DNA of 41,662 nt from positions 1 through 41,662 of the forward strand of contig NZ_CALHIK010000069.1 of assembly GCF_938030785.1 (NCBI RefSeq), in the 5' to 3' direction. The notes below the pieces were generated by a model. That model did no database searches and was not told the DNA's origin. It was given only the letters and a program-made list of their open reading frames with translations. Within the stretch, counting starts at the first letter, position 1. Every line of letters starts with the position of its first letter. Shown piece after piece: positions 22,298 through 30,769 of this stretch. The stretch comes from an uncultured Campylobacter sp. (lineage in GTDB: Bacteria; Campylobacterota; Campylobacteria; Campylobacterales; Campylobacteraceae). A program made the translations under genes and the position numbers.

Positions 22298-23839
22298 ATG
22301 GAGAGACGCGATATACTGAAAATGGGTATGGTAGGCGCCGGCGCACTCGCACTTAGCGCGGTAAATGTGCAAGCAAGCGCAGTGGACGCAAAGGACGTCA
22401 AATTTGACGAAGAGTGGGACGTTATCATCATCGGTAGCGGGTTTGCGGGACTTGCGGCGGGCTTAAAAGCAGCCGAGAAAGGCAACAAAGTCTTGATTCT
22501 CGAAAAGATGGGCCGCATCGGCGGAAACTCCGTCATCAACGGCGGCGGTATGAGCGTGCCGATGAACCCCGTGCAGGAAAAAACGGGCGTTAAAGACAGC
22601 AAAGAGCTATTTATGAACGACTGCTTAAAGGCGGGTCTTGGCATCAACCATCCAGAGCTTTTGGGCACCCTAGCCGATCGCGGCTTGGACGCATTTAAAT
22701 TCCTCGTCGATAGCGGCGTGCAATTTAAGATGGATCACTGCGCCCACTTCGGCGGGCACAGCGTCGCGCGCTCGATGCTAACTACAAATGATAGCGGCTC
22801 TGGCTACATCCAGCCTATGCTTGAAAAATTTGAAGCGCTAAAAGATAAGGGCTGCGAGCTTCGCCGCCGCGCAAAATTTGACGATTTCGTAATGGACGAA
22901 GGTCGCGTAGCGGGCGTCGTGATCCGCGAGGAGTATAAATTTGATCCGAATCTTTACAGCGACGATCTTGAAAACACCAGCGGTACAAAAAAGACGCTCA
23001 AAGCCAAAAAAGGCGTAGTGCTCGCAGCGGGCGGATTTTGCCGCGATAAAATTTTCCGCAAACTTCAAGATCCGCGCATTCCCGATGACGTCGATAGCAC
23101 AAATCACGCGGGAGCTACCGCGGGCGCGCTACTAAAAGCCTTTGAGATCGGCGCGTATCCGGTGCAGGTCGATTGGATCCAGTTCGGTCCGTGGGCGAGC
23201 CCCGATGAGAAGGGCTTCGGTACCGCTCCGATCCTAACTCAGCAAGGCACCTTTAAATACGGTATCGCCGTGGACGTGCGCACGGGCAAGCGTTTTATGA
23301 ACGAGCTTGCAGATCGCAAGACTCGTGCGGATGCGGAATTTAAAATTTTACGCGAGGATCCGAAAGCCTATCCGATAACCTTCGCCGATACTAAAATGGC
23401 GTTTAAAGACCTAAGCGAAGAGATTATTTCTAAAGGCATGGCAGGCGGTAAGGTAGTGGGCGAATGCGCGAGCCTAGATGAGATCGCCAGTAAATACGGC
23501 GTGCCTGCGGATGCCTTAAAAGAGAGCGTCAAAAAATACAACGAAGGCGTTAAGGCGAAAAAAGACGAATTCGGCAAGCAAGAAAGCGCGCTTAGCGAGA
23601 TCAACGAAGCGGGACCTTTCTACGTCATCCGCCTATCGCCGAAGCCTCACCACACGATGGGCGGTCTAAAGATCAACGAAAAAGCGGAGGTAATCTCTTC
23701 TAAAACCAATAAGCCGATCCCGGGGCTTTGGGCTGCGGGCGAGATCACCGGCGGAACTCACGGAGCAAGCCGCTTAGGCACCGTCGCGATCACCGACTGC
23801 ATAGTTTTCGGAATGATCGCGGGCGAGCAGATCGCCTAA
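22298..23839 (+). CDS. Tat-exported FAD-dependent reductase, fumarate-reductase-like flavoprotein
   Basis: A 513-residue periplasmic flavoprotein of the FrdA/Fcc3/UrdA group. The N-terminus MERRDILKMGMVGAGALALS is a twin-arginine signal, so it is exported folded with FAD. FAD binding: DVIIIGSGFAGLAAGLKAAEKG (41-62) and GGNSVINGGG. Catalytic-type residues of the Fcc3 family appear as NELADRKTRADAEF (substrate Arg region), PHHTMGG (His451/452) and HGASRLG (Arg492, the proton-donating or substrate Arg region). The FMN and haem domains of related enzymes are absent; electrons probably come from the tetrahaem cytochrome encoded next. The substrate could be fumarate or another unsaturated acid (methacrylate, urocanate, aryl acrylates). 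Divergent LysR control favours an inducible, non-housekeeping electron acceptor. Confidence 0.9.
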   Translation: MERRDILKMGMVGAGALALSAVNVQASAVDAKDVKFDEEWDVIIIGSGFAGLAAGLKAAEKGNKVLILEKMGRIGGNSVINGGGMSVPMNPVQEKTGVKDSKELFMNDCLKAGLGINHPELLGTLADRGLDAFKFLVDSGVQFKMDHCAHFGGHSVARSMLTTNDSGSGYIQPMLEKFEALKDKGCELRRRAKFDDFVMDEGRVAGVVIREEYKFDPNLYSDDLENTSGTKKTLKAKKGVVLAAGGFCRDKIFRKLQDPRIPDDVDSTNHAGATAGALLKAFEIGAYPVQVDWIQFGPWASPDEKGFGTAPILTQQGTFKYGIAVDVRTGKRFMNELADRKTRADAEFKILREDPKAYPITFADTKMAFKDLSEEIISKGMAGGKVVGECASLDEIASKYGVPADALKESVKKYNEGVKAKKDEFGKQESALSEINEAGPFYVIRLSPKPHHTMGGLKINEKAEVISSKTNKPIPGLWAAGEITGGTHGASRLGTVAITDCIVFGMIAGEQIA

Positions 23840-23865
23840 CTAGGCCCGAGCGCAAGCTCTTTAAA

Positions 23866-23900
23866 GCCTTGCCGGGTTAGCGAAAGCGGGCCCGCAAGGC
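23866..23900 (+). other. Strong intercistronic hairpin between flavoprotein and cytochrome genes
   Basis: GCCTTGCCGGG (23866-23876) can pair with CCCGCAAGGC (23891-23900), a stem of about 10 bp with one bulged C. There is no T-run behind it, and the next gene starts 20 bp later with its own AAAAGG site. It looks more like an mRNA-stabilising or processing hairpin that sets the ratio of flavoprotein to cytochromes than a full terminator. Confidence 0.55.
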
Positions 23901-23920
23901 ACTTCTACAAAAGGTTGTAA

Positions 23921-24352
23921 ATGAAAAATTTCAGTTTTACGGCATTAATTTTGTGCTGTATCATCGCGACTTTGTTCGGCGCGCCGTCTGCCAACGACGC
24001 CAACGCCACGGACATAGTCGTTTCAGATGAGCTTCGGGCAAAATACAAAATCAAACCTCATCACGAGCATTTGTCGTTTGACTGCGTCGATTGCCACATA
24101 AATCAAGGAAGCGATCCGTCTAAATTTAAAAGCATCGGCGACAAGGGCTGTATCAGCTGCCACGGCGATAAAAAGCAGCTCGCTTTGAGGCTTAAATTTA
24201 TGGATACGCTTAAGGCTAATCCGCATAACTCCGTCCACGACGGTCCTACGCTATACTGCGACGAATGCCACAACGAGCACAAGGCATCTACGAATATGTG
24301 TACCGAATGCCACGAGCACGAAGTGCCGCAATGGATGGGGGTGACACCATGA
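23921..24352 (+). CDS. Periplasmic tetrahaem cytochrome c
   Basis: A 143-residue small cytochrome with a Sec signal peptide (residues about 1-27) and four CxxCH haem motifs: CVDCH, CISCH, CDECH and CTECH. Extra histidines (HHEHLSFD, NPHNSVHDG, CHNEHKAS, CHEHEVP) can serve as distal ligands. The pattern matches the small tetrahaem cytochromes of the Shewanella STC / Fcc3 N-terminal haem domain type. It would carry electrons in the periplasm from the NapC-like protein encoded next to the flavoprotein encoded before it. Its stop overlaps the start of the NapC-like gene (ATGA). Confidence 0.9.
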   Translation: MKNFSFTALILCCIIATLFGAPSANDANATDIVVSDELRAKYKIKPHHEHLSFDCVDCHINQGSDPSKFKSIGDKGCISCHGDKKQLALRLKFMDTLKANPHNSVHDGPTLYCDECHNEHKASTNMCTECHEHEVPQWMGVTP

Positions 24353-25020
24353 GAATTTCTAAAAAATTACTAGCGCTTATCATCTTAATAAGCGGCATTA
24401 TAGGGTTTTTCGTCGTCGTGCCGGTGCACTACGCGCTTGAGCAAACAAGCACCGATAAATTTTGCGACGTCTGCCACGAGATGGATCCGATGGTGATCGC
24501 CTATCAAGACGACGTCCACTCGGGCAAGGGCAAAACGGGCGTCAAAGCCCAATGCGTCGACTGCCACCTACCGCACGACAATATCGTAAAATACGTCTAT
24601 CAAAAGGCCAAAAACGGCGTGCTGGAGGGCTACTCGCACTTCTTTGACGAGCCTGAGAAATACGACTGGAGCGCAAGGCGCAAAAACCGAGAGCATTATG
24701 TGTTTGACAACGGCTGCACGAGTTGCCACGCTACCGTGATCGACAGCAAGATCACCTCCGAGCAGGCGCAGCGCATGCACGCGCACTACAAAAAGCTCCT
24801 AGGCACCGAGCGCGAGCTTAAATGCGCGAGCTGCCATGTAAGCGCGGGCCACGGCATCGGGCTTCGCAACTACCTAGAGTACTGGCGACCGACGTATAAA
24901 ATTTACGAAAAAAAGATGATGGAGGAGAAGATCAAAGCAAAGAAGGGATTTTTCGGCGACGAGTATAAACCGAGTGCCGAAGAGCAGGCGTTTATGGACG
25001 CTTCTAGCGCGAAGAAATAA
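24349..25020 (+). CDS. NapC/NirT-family membrane tetrahaem quinol dehydrogenase
   Basis: A 223-residue protein read from the ATG at 24349, which overlaps the cytochrome stop; the longer frame from 24265 would lie inside that gene. One N-terminal membrane helix (residues 6-28) anchors a periplasmic domain with four CxxCH motifs: CDVCH, CVDCH, CTSCH and CASCH. The CHEMDPM segment after the first haem is the NapC/NrfH feature near the quinol site. It would oxidise menaquinol and pass electrons to the tetrahaem cytochrome. The gene set flavoprotein, small tetrahaem cytochrome and NapC is similar to an fcc-type operon described in Wolinella, as I recall. The charged C-terminal tail (KKMMEEKIKAKKGFFGDEYK) is longer than in most NapC proteins. 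Confidence 0.92.
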   Translation: MRISKKLLALIILISGIIGFFVVVPVHYALEQTSTDKFCDVCHEMDPMVIAYQDDVHSGKGKTGVKAQCVDCHLPHDNIVKYVYQKAKNGVLEGYSHFFDEPEKYDWSARRKNREHYVFDNGCTSCHATVIDSKITSEQAQRMHAHYKKLLGTERELKCASCHVSAGHGIGLRNYLEYWRPTYKIYEKKMMEEKIKAKKGFFGDEYKPSAEEQAFMDASSAKK

Positions 25021-25741
25021 CACCTTGAGATTATAAGCGCTTCAATTCACGCTTTAATTCACATTCCGCCGCGGGTTAAATTTAAAACTCAAATTTAGGG
25101 CTTCGATTTAATCCGCGGCGATTAAATTTAGCGAAGTTAAATTTATCTCGCTTTTATTCCGCTTGATCTGCAAGTAAAATTTTATCTTTTTTCATCTCTT
25201 TTACGCTTTACGAACGAGCTTTAAAATTTATCAAATTTAAAATTTTACTAGAAGGCAGCTGTGCAAAAATCATTGCTTTTTTTTGATATCTTAGCCCGTA
25301 TACTAGGGCGCAGTCAACGCCTGCTATATTAAGGGCTTAAAGACAAACATCAGTTTGCCGATGTCAGATATACAGTGCGCTTATTCTACGAAATGCTGCT
25401 GAAATTTTACTAGATTAAATAGCTGCGTTAAATTTAATAGTAAGGCTTTATAATTTTAAAATTTCACGGAGCAGATCGGCAAATTTAAAATTTCATCTCT
25501 CTAGGTTTCGCCGAATCTATCATTTAAATTTATCGTCTAAATTTTATCCTTGTTTCATTAAATTTAAGAGTCCGTGTAAATTTAGAGAGTTTGGATTGAA
25601 GCATTTAGCAAGCAAGGGCTCGCTTGATGATACGGATGATAAAGAATAAATTTTTCGGGTTTAAACGCCCTTTTTTGCGTCATATATGAGGCAAAATAAT
25701 ACGGATGAGAAAGAGCAGAAAATACTCCGCTCTTTAAAATT
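25021..25741. other. AT-rich spacer between convergent NapC-like and porin genes
   Basis: About 720 bp with no gene I can support. It holds many AAATTT/TTAAAATTT words (25075-25250, 25440-25570) and a partly self-complementary stretch around 25345-25370 (ACAAACATCAG then GATGTC). I see no tRNA or known RNA. A remnant or small RNA cannot be excluded. Confidence 0.5.
25710..25735. terminator. Candidate bidirectional terminator between convergent genes
   Basis: AAAGAGC (25710-25716) and GCTCTTT (25729-25735) form a 7-bp stem flanked by A- and T-rich sequence (AAAATTTT on the porin side). It lies just past the porin stop codon. The T-runs are mostly within the stem, so efficiency is uncertain. 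Confidence 0.4.
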
Positions 25742-27133
25742 TTAGTTGCCGCTTAGATCAAATTTATACGCAGCCTGCAACCATATCTCGTTCTCGTCGA
25801 ACTTTCTATTTACGCCGCTAGCGTAGTGGTCGCTTCTTTCAAGCGCAGTGTAGGTTACGCCCAAGCTTAGCCCCTTAACGGCCTTAGGAGCGTAGTTTGC
25901 CGTTACCGCCCAGCCCTCTACGTCCATGCTGGTGCCGACCTTTTGGCCCGCAGCCCCGCTAGCATTGATATTATTCGTGCCGCCTACTCTATCCTGATCG
26001 CCCTTTACGTAGTGCAGCGCGGTTTTGAAGCCGTCCAAGCCGATAGCGCCAAAGTTGTAATCAAGCACGACCTTGTGCGTATCCATACCCGCGTATCCTG
26101 TGAATACGAACGGACCTCTGATAGGCAGAGCAGTGTATGATCCCGGGCCGTTGCCGACGCCCAAAATAACGGCATCGTCATCGCTAACGGTCGTATAGGC
26201 ATACGATAGGCCGAATCCGAAAAACTCGCTAACCGAGACTCTTGCACCGAACATATCGCCATCAAGCCTTCTTGGCTCCAGCCCTCCGTCTACGCGCGAG
26301 CCTTTGTAGTTAAGATCAAATCCCAGCTTTAAAATTTCGCCTACGGGCACTTTTACATTCGCCTCGGCAAGATACAAGCTAACGTCGCCGTCTTTTAGCG
26401 CGTTAGCCGGTTTAACGTCCGTTACCGCTGCGTAAGCGCCGGTTAAAGTAGTATAAGGCAAGGATTTGTTTTGAACATATGCGGAGAAGATATTTTCAAA
26501 TTTTACGGCGACCGGACCGGTCATATTACCCAGAATCACTCTATCTTTAAACAAAGGAGCCTTTCCTTCGCCGGCCGGAGCGCCCATAGCGGTTTTGCTC
26601 CTGCCTTGGAATTTATAAAACCATCCGCCCCACAATGTAGTATCTGGGATATCTTTATTGGATATCGCTACGCCCTCGAAAGCCTCTTTAAACGCCCTTG
26701 TATAGTTGCCAGCAACGAGCGGAGTAACGACATATTGTCTACCCGCCTTTATATCGGTATTTCCTATGCCGTATCCTAGGTATAATTCCGATAATACCGC
26801 ACCTTTAGTATACCACTCCTTATCGTAGGCGATCTTATTGCTTGAGCCTACGTGATACGGCATCAACCAGCCCTGTCCGGTAAGCCCTATTCTAAAGCCG
26901 TAAAGAGGATCGGTGACATATCCAAGCTCAAGACCCACGCCGAATGCCTCGTAGTCGTTATCGCCCGTAGCGGCTTCGCCTCTATTATCTACGGTTTTAT
27001 TGGCGTAAGTGGTCTTTACCGTTCCGCCAAACTTACCGTTAGTGATCGCCTCGGCTACGCTATCCGCCGCGCTTAGCGAGGACACCGCGCATGCGCAAAC
27101 CGCCACAGCTAAACTTAGTTTGATGAGTTTCAT
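25742..27133 (-). CDS. Outer-membrane porin, Opr family
   Basis: A 463-residue beta-barrel protein. Signal peptide MKLIKLSLAVAVCACAVSSLSAA (residues 1-23), then DSVAEAITNGKFGGTVKTTYANKT, the usual first strand of Campylobacterota Opr/OprD-like porins. The protein continues with alternating amphipathic strands with Gly/Tyr/Phe (YEAFGVGLELGYVTDPLYGFRIGLTGQG and GLSLGVTYTALERSD) and a terminal strand ENEIWLQAAYKFDL. AAAGGAGAT lies just upstream of the ATG. It should form a general or acid-selective diffusion channel in the outer membrane. The gene is monocistronic by layout, with its own promoter at 27204. Confidence 0.88.
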   Translation of the reverse strand: MKLIKLSLAVAVCACAVSSLSAADSVAEAITNGKFGGTVKTTYANKTVDNRGEAATGDNDYEAFGVGLELGYVTDPLYGFRIGLTGQGWLMPYHVGSSNKIAYDKEWYTKGAVLSELYLGYGIGNTDIKAGRQYVVTPLVAGNYTRAFKEAFEGVAISNKDIPDTTLWGGWFYKFQGRSKTAMGAPAGEGKAPLFKDRVILGNMTGPVAVKFENIFSAYVQNKSLPYTTLTGAYAAVTDVKPANALKDGDVSLYLAEANVKVPVGEILKLGFDLNYKGSRVDGGLEPRRLDGDMFGARVSVSEFFGFGLSYAYTTVSDDDAVILGVGNGPGSYTALPIRGPFVFTGYAGMDTHKVVLDYNFGAIGLDGFKTALHYVKGDQDRVGGTNNINASGAAGQKVGTSMDVEGWAVTANYAPKAVKGLSLGVTYTALERSDHYASGVNRKFDENEIWLQAAYKFDLSGN

Positions 27134-27203
27134 TCGAAATCTCCTTTCATTAAAATAGAATTTAAATCGAAATTTTAATCTTGTATCAATATTTTTGAAA
27201 TGA

Positions 27204-27209
27204 ATTATA
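27204..27209 (-). promoter_or_regulatory. Extended -10 promoter element of the porin gene
   Basis: On the minus strand the sequence reads TGATATAAT, a perfect TATAAT with the extended TGn motif. It gives a predicted 5' leader of about 60 nt before the porin ATG. No clear -35, as usual in Campylobacter. Confidence 0.55.
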
Positions 27210-27228
27210 TCATATTTACATCTCTACT

Positions 27229-27501
27229 CTAAAATTTCGACATTACTAAACCTATAATCGTAATTATGACACTCACCCAAATAGAAGCATTTACTATAAA
27301 CCAAAGTACGCATTCGACATAGTGATATATTATTTTTGCCCTATTTGAGATTTTATATTCCTCATAAGGTTGCTTTATATTCGGCTTATCGGCAAGCATC
27401 TCTCTAAAAGCGCCAAAAAGAAATATCCACTCTAAATGCTTCTCAGAACAAGCCTGCAAGCTCCTTATACTCATCAACATAGCCAATACAAATAATCCCA
27501 T
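27229..27501 (-). CDS. Small membrane protein, unknown
   Basis: A possible 90-residue protein with a hydrophobic N-terminus (residues 1-12) and a strong C-terminal membrane segment (HYVECVLWFIVNASIWVSVIITIIGLVMS, residues 60-88), and a charged middle (FREMLADKPNIKQPYEEYKISNRAKIIYHY). I recognise no family. It is AT-rich compared with the surrounding genes and lies downstream of another AT-rich membrane gene on the same strand, 44 bp away. No strong ribosome-binding site is visible before the ATG. Either a real accessory gene or the remaining end of a larger one. Confidence 0.5.
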   Translation of the reverse strand: MGLFVLAMLMSIRSLQACSEKHLEWIFLFGAFREMLADKPNIKQPYEEYKISNRAKIIYHYVECVLWFIVNASIWVSVIITIIGLVMSKF

Positions 27502-27545
27502 ATCTATATTAAAAATTTTTAACCCATATTCTTACATCTCTTTCC

Positions 27546-28229
27546 TTACGTATTAAAAATTTTAGAGCTATGGTTTATCAGACTCAAAGTCAAACTCTCC
27601 TTGTCGAAAGCAACACCTCCAAATTTATCAATAATCTCTTGATTTTGTCTGATCGATATGGTCATGCTGCCATTGTCTAATATATAATATCTTTCTATTT
27701 TAAAAAGCTTTAGAATTTGAAATATTAAAACAAAAGACATATTTATTAGCATAGCCGGTATATAGACTAAAGTATCAGCTATTTTTTCTGATATTTTCAT
27801 ATTAGACTTATTACCAATTTTTTCGCCGAATCTAGGCATATATGAGTATGTAATTTTTGTTTTTTCATCAACTCCAAATTCTAAAATTTTACAATTACCG
27901 GTAAAGTCTACATAATCGCATTCAATTCTTTTATTAAAAATTCTAATTTGTAAGTTATTTACCAGCATACCTCTTACCATTGCCAAATCTTTAAAAATTG
28001 AACCAAAAAATACACATATGCAAAGCGCTAACTCGCTTTTTCTAAGGGCATTATTAAAAAGGCTTTCTATAGGAAAAATACATCTAATAGCGAAGATTGA
28101 CGCTAATATTAAAAAGAAAATTCTTATAGCCAATTCGCTTTTTAACAAATAGTCATTTTTTACTATTATCGGCTCCTTATCGTAGTCCCTCATGAAATCC
28201 CCATTTTTATAAAAAATATTCTGGCGCAT
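27546..28229 (-). CDS. Membrane protein, unknown, AT-rich
   Basis: A 227-residue protein with membrane segments near residues 33-50, 60-78 and 150-172 and a polar C-terminus (SMTISIRQNQEIIDKFGGVAFDKESLTLSLINHSSKIF). The middle part (NNLQIRIFNKRIECDYVDFTGNCKILEFG) may be a soluble domain. No family is recognised. Two starts are possible: the ATG at 28229 or the one 36 bp downstream (28193, MRDYDKEP), the latter preceded by GGGGA. Base composition is clearly lower in GC than neighbouring housekeeping genes, and codons ending in A/T dominate, suggesting later acquisition. Confidence 0.6.
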   Translation of the reverse strand: MRQNIFYKNGDFMRDYDKEPIIVKNDYLLKSELAIRIFFLILASIFAIRCIFPIESLFNNALRKSELALCICVFFGSIFKDLAMVRGMLVNNLQIRIFNKRIECDYVDFTGNCKILEFGVDEKTKITYSYMPRFGEKIGNKSNMKISEKIADTLVYIPAMLINMSFVLIFQILKLFKIERYYILDNGSMTISIRQNQEIIDKFGGVAFDKESLTLSLINHSSKIFNT

Positions 28230-28370
28230 TTTATCCGTTTCATTCTTACGGTATATTTAAAATTTAAAACCGCTTTGCTCTATCCAATTTTAGGGTCTTT
28301 TGCTACTCTAAATTTTAAAATTTCAGACTTACGGAAGCGGATAAATTTTAAAATTTTAAACCCGCAAAGG

Positions 28371-28446
28371 CTTGCTAAATTTTAAAATTTAAAGCAAGCA
28401 AAGCATGGACAGAATTCTAAAATTTTATAATTCTAAAATTCTATCC
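28371..28446 (-). terminator. Paired hairpins after mrdA, weak terminator candidate
   Basis: GGACAGAATT (28407-28416) pairs with AATTCTATCC (28437-28446, one mismatch), right at the mrdA stop. CTTGCT (28371-28376) pairs with AGCAAG (28393-28398) around an AAATTTTAAAATTT core. Neither has a T-run on the minus strand, so this may be mRNA 3'-end protection rather than a classical terminator. Confidence 0.3.
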
Positions 28447-30266
28447 TACTTCGCCTTCTTTGCGCTGTCTTTGCTAGTAGTTGCGTTGGCGTCGATATAG
28501 CCCATCTGGGCGAGTTTTTCGTAGATTTGCATTATCACAGGTCCTGCCGCGCTTCCGCCTCCGCCGCCGTGTTCGACGAGCACTGTTACGGCGTATTGCG
28601 GCTTGTCGTACGGTCCAAAGCTAGTCATCCAGGCGTGCGAGCGGTGGAAGTAGTCCATATCGGCCTCTTTCATTCGCTTTTTGGTGGTCTGCGAGATGCC
28701 TACGACCTGCGCGGTGCCGGTCTTGACCGCTAGAGGCACTACTGCGGTATGGATGAGCTTGTAGGCGGTGCCTCCGTCCGGGTTGTTACCGACCTCATAC
28801 ATCCCGCGTCGCACGAGGGGTAGCTGCGCCTTTTCTTTCGGCGTGAAAAGCTCGGTAGGGGTAAATTCCACCAGCTTACCGTCGATGCTTTTTAAAAAAT
28901 GCGGCGTGATAGCCTTGCCCGAGGCGATCTGCGCGGTGTTTTTCGCCACCTGCATAGGGGTGACGAGCACGTCGCCCTGGCCGATCGAGGCATTGACCGT
29001 CTCGCCCTGATACCACGGGCGCTTAAATTTCTGCATTTTCCAGGCCTTATTAGGCATCGTGCCTACAAACTCATTGGGCAGATCGACGCCCGTTTTGCTA
29101 CCGAAACCCAGACGCTGCAGATACGCGGACATATAGTCGATCCCCACTAGCAGCGAGCCTTCGTAAAAATACACGTCGCAGCTGCCTTTAATCGCCTCTA
29201 CTAGGCTCACGCGGCCGTGACCCCAGCTCTTCCAGCAGCGAAATTTACGCCCCCCTAGCTCTATCGCGCCGCTGCAAAACACGCTCCAGTTTTCGTTGAT
29301 CTTACCGCTGTTTAAAAAGCTCATCCCTACAGCCATCTTGATGACCGAGCCCGGCGGATAGAGGCCGTTTACGAGCTTATTCGTAAACGGATGGCGCGGA
29401 TCTTTTATCAGCTCGTCCCACTGCGCCTGCGAAATTCCGCCCACGAAGGTGTTTAGATCGTACTCTGGGAAGCTGCCCGCCGCGATAATAGCGCCGTCGC
29501 GCAGATCCATCACGATCGCTACGCCGTCTTTATCTTTAAAAATTTCCTCGAGGTATTTTTGCAGCTCAAGATCGATGGTAAGCGAAATTTCGCTGCTGCT
29601 AGGCTCTTGCATCGAGATCTCCTCTACGACCTGATTTAGCGCCGTAACCTTCGTCTTGCGCTCGCCCTTGCTGCCCTGCAAAAGCTCGTTATAATACCCC
29701 TCGACGCCGCTTCTGCCATTGTATCCGGTAAGCGCGCTTAGAGGGTTGTTTTGGATATCTTTTTTATTGGCGCGGCCGACGTAGCCGATGATGTGCGAAG
29801 CAAGCGCGCCGTAAGGGTAGAAGCGCTGTGAAGCGGGCGAAATTTTGATATTTTCGTGTAGGCTCAAGCTCGCGAAATGCTCTATCGTGGCGTTGTAGTC
29901 CAAAAACGGCACGACTTCGATAAAGTCTTGATTGTAAGCGGAATTCGCGTCCTTGTAGCTCTTGCTCATCGCGGTGACGTTGAGATCTTTGAAGTAGCGC
30001 GAGATATTATTCAGCTCGCTTTGCAGCGCGGCGTCTTTTAGGTGCGGCGCGATGGATAGCGAAAAGCCGAGATTATTTATCGCGAGCGGGCGGCCTTTGG
30101 CGTCTAAAATTTGACCGCGCACCGGCGGGATGTATTCGGTAGAGATGACATTGTTTTTGGCGACCTGCTCGTAGAATTCGTTTGATTTGATCGAAAGATA
30201 ATAAATTCTAACCAAAAGCATGCTAAAAAATAGTATCACAAATACAAATACAAACTTCAGCCTCAT
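28446..30266 (-). CDS. mrdA: Penicillin-binding protein 2, peptidoglycan transpeptidase
   Basis: A 606-residue class B penicillin-binding protein that cross-links peptidoglycan during elongation (rod shape) with RodA. One N-terminal membrane helix (residues 5-25), the PBP dimer domain (about 45-215, with PPVRGQILDAKGRPLA), and the transpeptidase domain. The active-site Ser307 is in PPGSVIKM, SCD (362-364) serves as SxN, and KTG (515-517) is in AVKTGTAQVVG. The HGGGGGSAAGPV segment near residue 570 is typical of PBP2. It overlaps the upstream membrane gene by 4 bp and closes the kdsC-lptC-lptA-engB series, the same order as in C. jejuni Cj0647-Cj0652 from memory. Confidence 0.95.
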   Translation of the reverse strand: MRLKFVFVFVILFFSMLLVRIYYLSIKSNEFYEQVAKNNVISTEYIPPVRGQILDAKGRPLAINNLGFSLSIAPHLKDAALQSELNNISRYFKDLNVTAMSKSYKDANSAYNQDFIEVVPFLDYNATIEHFASLSLHENIKISPASQRFYPYGALASHIIGYVGRANKKDIQNNPLSALTGYNGRSGVEGYYNELLQGSKGERKTKVTALNQVVEEISMQEPSSSEISLTIDLELQKYLEEIFKDKDGVAIVMDLRDGAIIAAGSFPEYDLNTFVGGISQAQWDELIKDPRHPFTNKLVNGLYPPGSVIKMAVGMSFLNSGKINENWSVFCSGAIELGGRKFRCWKSWGHGRVSLVEAIKGSCDVYFYEGSLLVGIDYMSAYLQRLGFGSKTGVDLPNEFVGTMPNKAWKMQKFKRPWYQGETVNASIGQGDVLVTPMQVAKNTAQIASGKAITPHFLKSIDGKLVEFTPTELFTPKEKAQLPLVRRGMYEVGNNPDGGTAYKLIHTAVVPLAVKTGTAQVVGISQTTKKRMKEADMDYFHRSHAWMTSFGPYDKPQYAVTVLVEHGGGGGSAAGPVIMQIYEKLAQMGYIDANATTSKDSAKKAK

Positions 30267-30769
30267 ACCAGCCGCCCCTTAAAAAAGAGCAGAGCAAGCA
30301 AAATTTCAATCACGATGTAATTTAAATACTCGCCGCTTAGGGGCAGATACTCGCTCTTTTTGATCGCAGAGATCGCGTTGCTCACCACAAAGACCAAAAC
30401 ATAGCTAATCATCACGTAAAAGCAGATCAAAAAATTTCTAAATTTAATATATTTAAATGAGTTTTCATAGACCACGAAATAAAATATACAATACGCGATA
30501 GCCACGCTAAATAGGTTAAATCCGTGGATCTGCTCGGCGCAAAACAGATAAAAAATAGAGAAAAACCAGGTAAAGCCGAACTTTTTAAATTTCACGTCGT
30601 TTTCGTATTTTTGCACCACCATCGCCGTGAAAAAAAATCCGATCAGCGGCGGCAGCCCCCTATATACCGCACTTAAAAGCAGGTAAAAAAGAACTCCCGC
30701 GCTAAAAAGCGTGTCCGCTATAACGTATATATAAGTGCGATTTCGTTGCATACCGGAAACTTTTTGCAT
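30263..30769 (-). CDS. Integral membrane protein upstream of mrdA (Cj0651-like)
   Basis: A 168-residue protein with about five membrane helices (near 12-32, 40-50, 63-85, 85-100, 112-130, 145-163). It stands exactly where MreD-type or Cj0651-like proteins lie upstream of mrdA in Campylobacter. A role in elongasome assembly, as for MreD, is plausible from position only. The start is uncertain: ATG at 30769 gives MQKVSGMQRN and a 52-bp overlap with the acetyltransferase gene, while the ATG at 30751 (MQRNRTYIYV) shortens this to 34 bp. Its stop overlaps the mrdA start by 4 bp. Confidence 0.7.
   Translation of the reverse strand: MQKVSGMQRNRTYIYVIADTLFSAGVLFYLLLSAVYRGLPPLIGFFFTAMVVQKYENDVKFKKFGFTWFFSIFYLFCAEQIHGFNLFSVAIAYCIFYFVVYENSFKYIKFRNFLICFYVMISYVLVFVVSNAISAIKKSEYLPLSGEYLNYIVIEILLALLFFKGRLV

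Noticed and set aside
22298..23839. Assigning the flavoprotein firmly as fumarate reductase
   Set aside because: The catalytic frame is shared by reductases of several unsaturated acids, and the substrate cannot be told from motifs alone.
25021..25741. tRNA, rRNA or riboswitch in the long convergent spacer
   Set aside because: No cloverleaf, CCA end, or conserved riboswitch core could be found by eye; only AT-rich words and weak hairpins.
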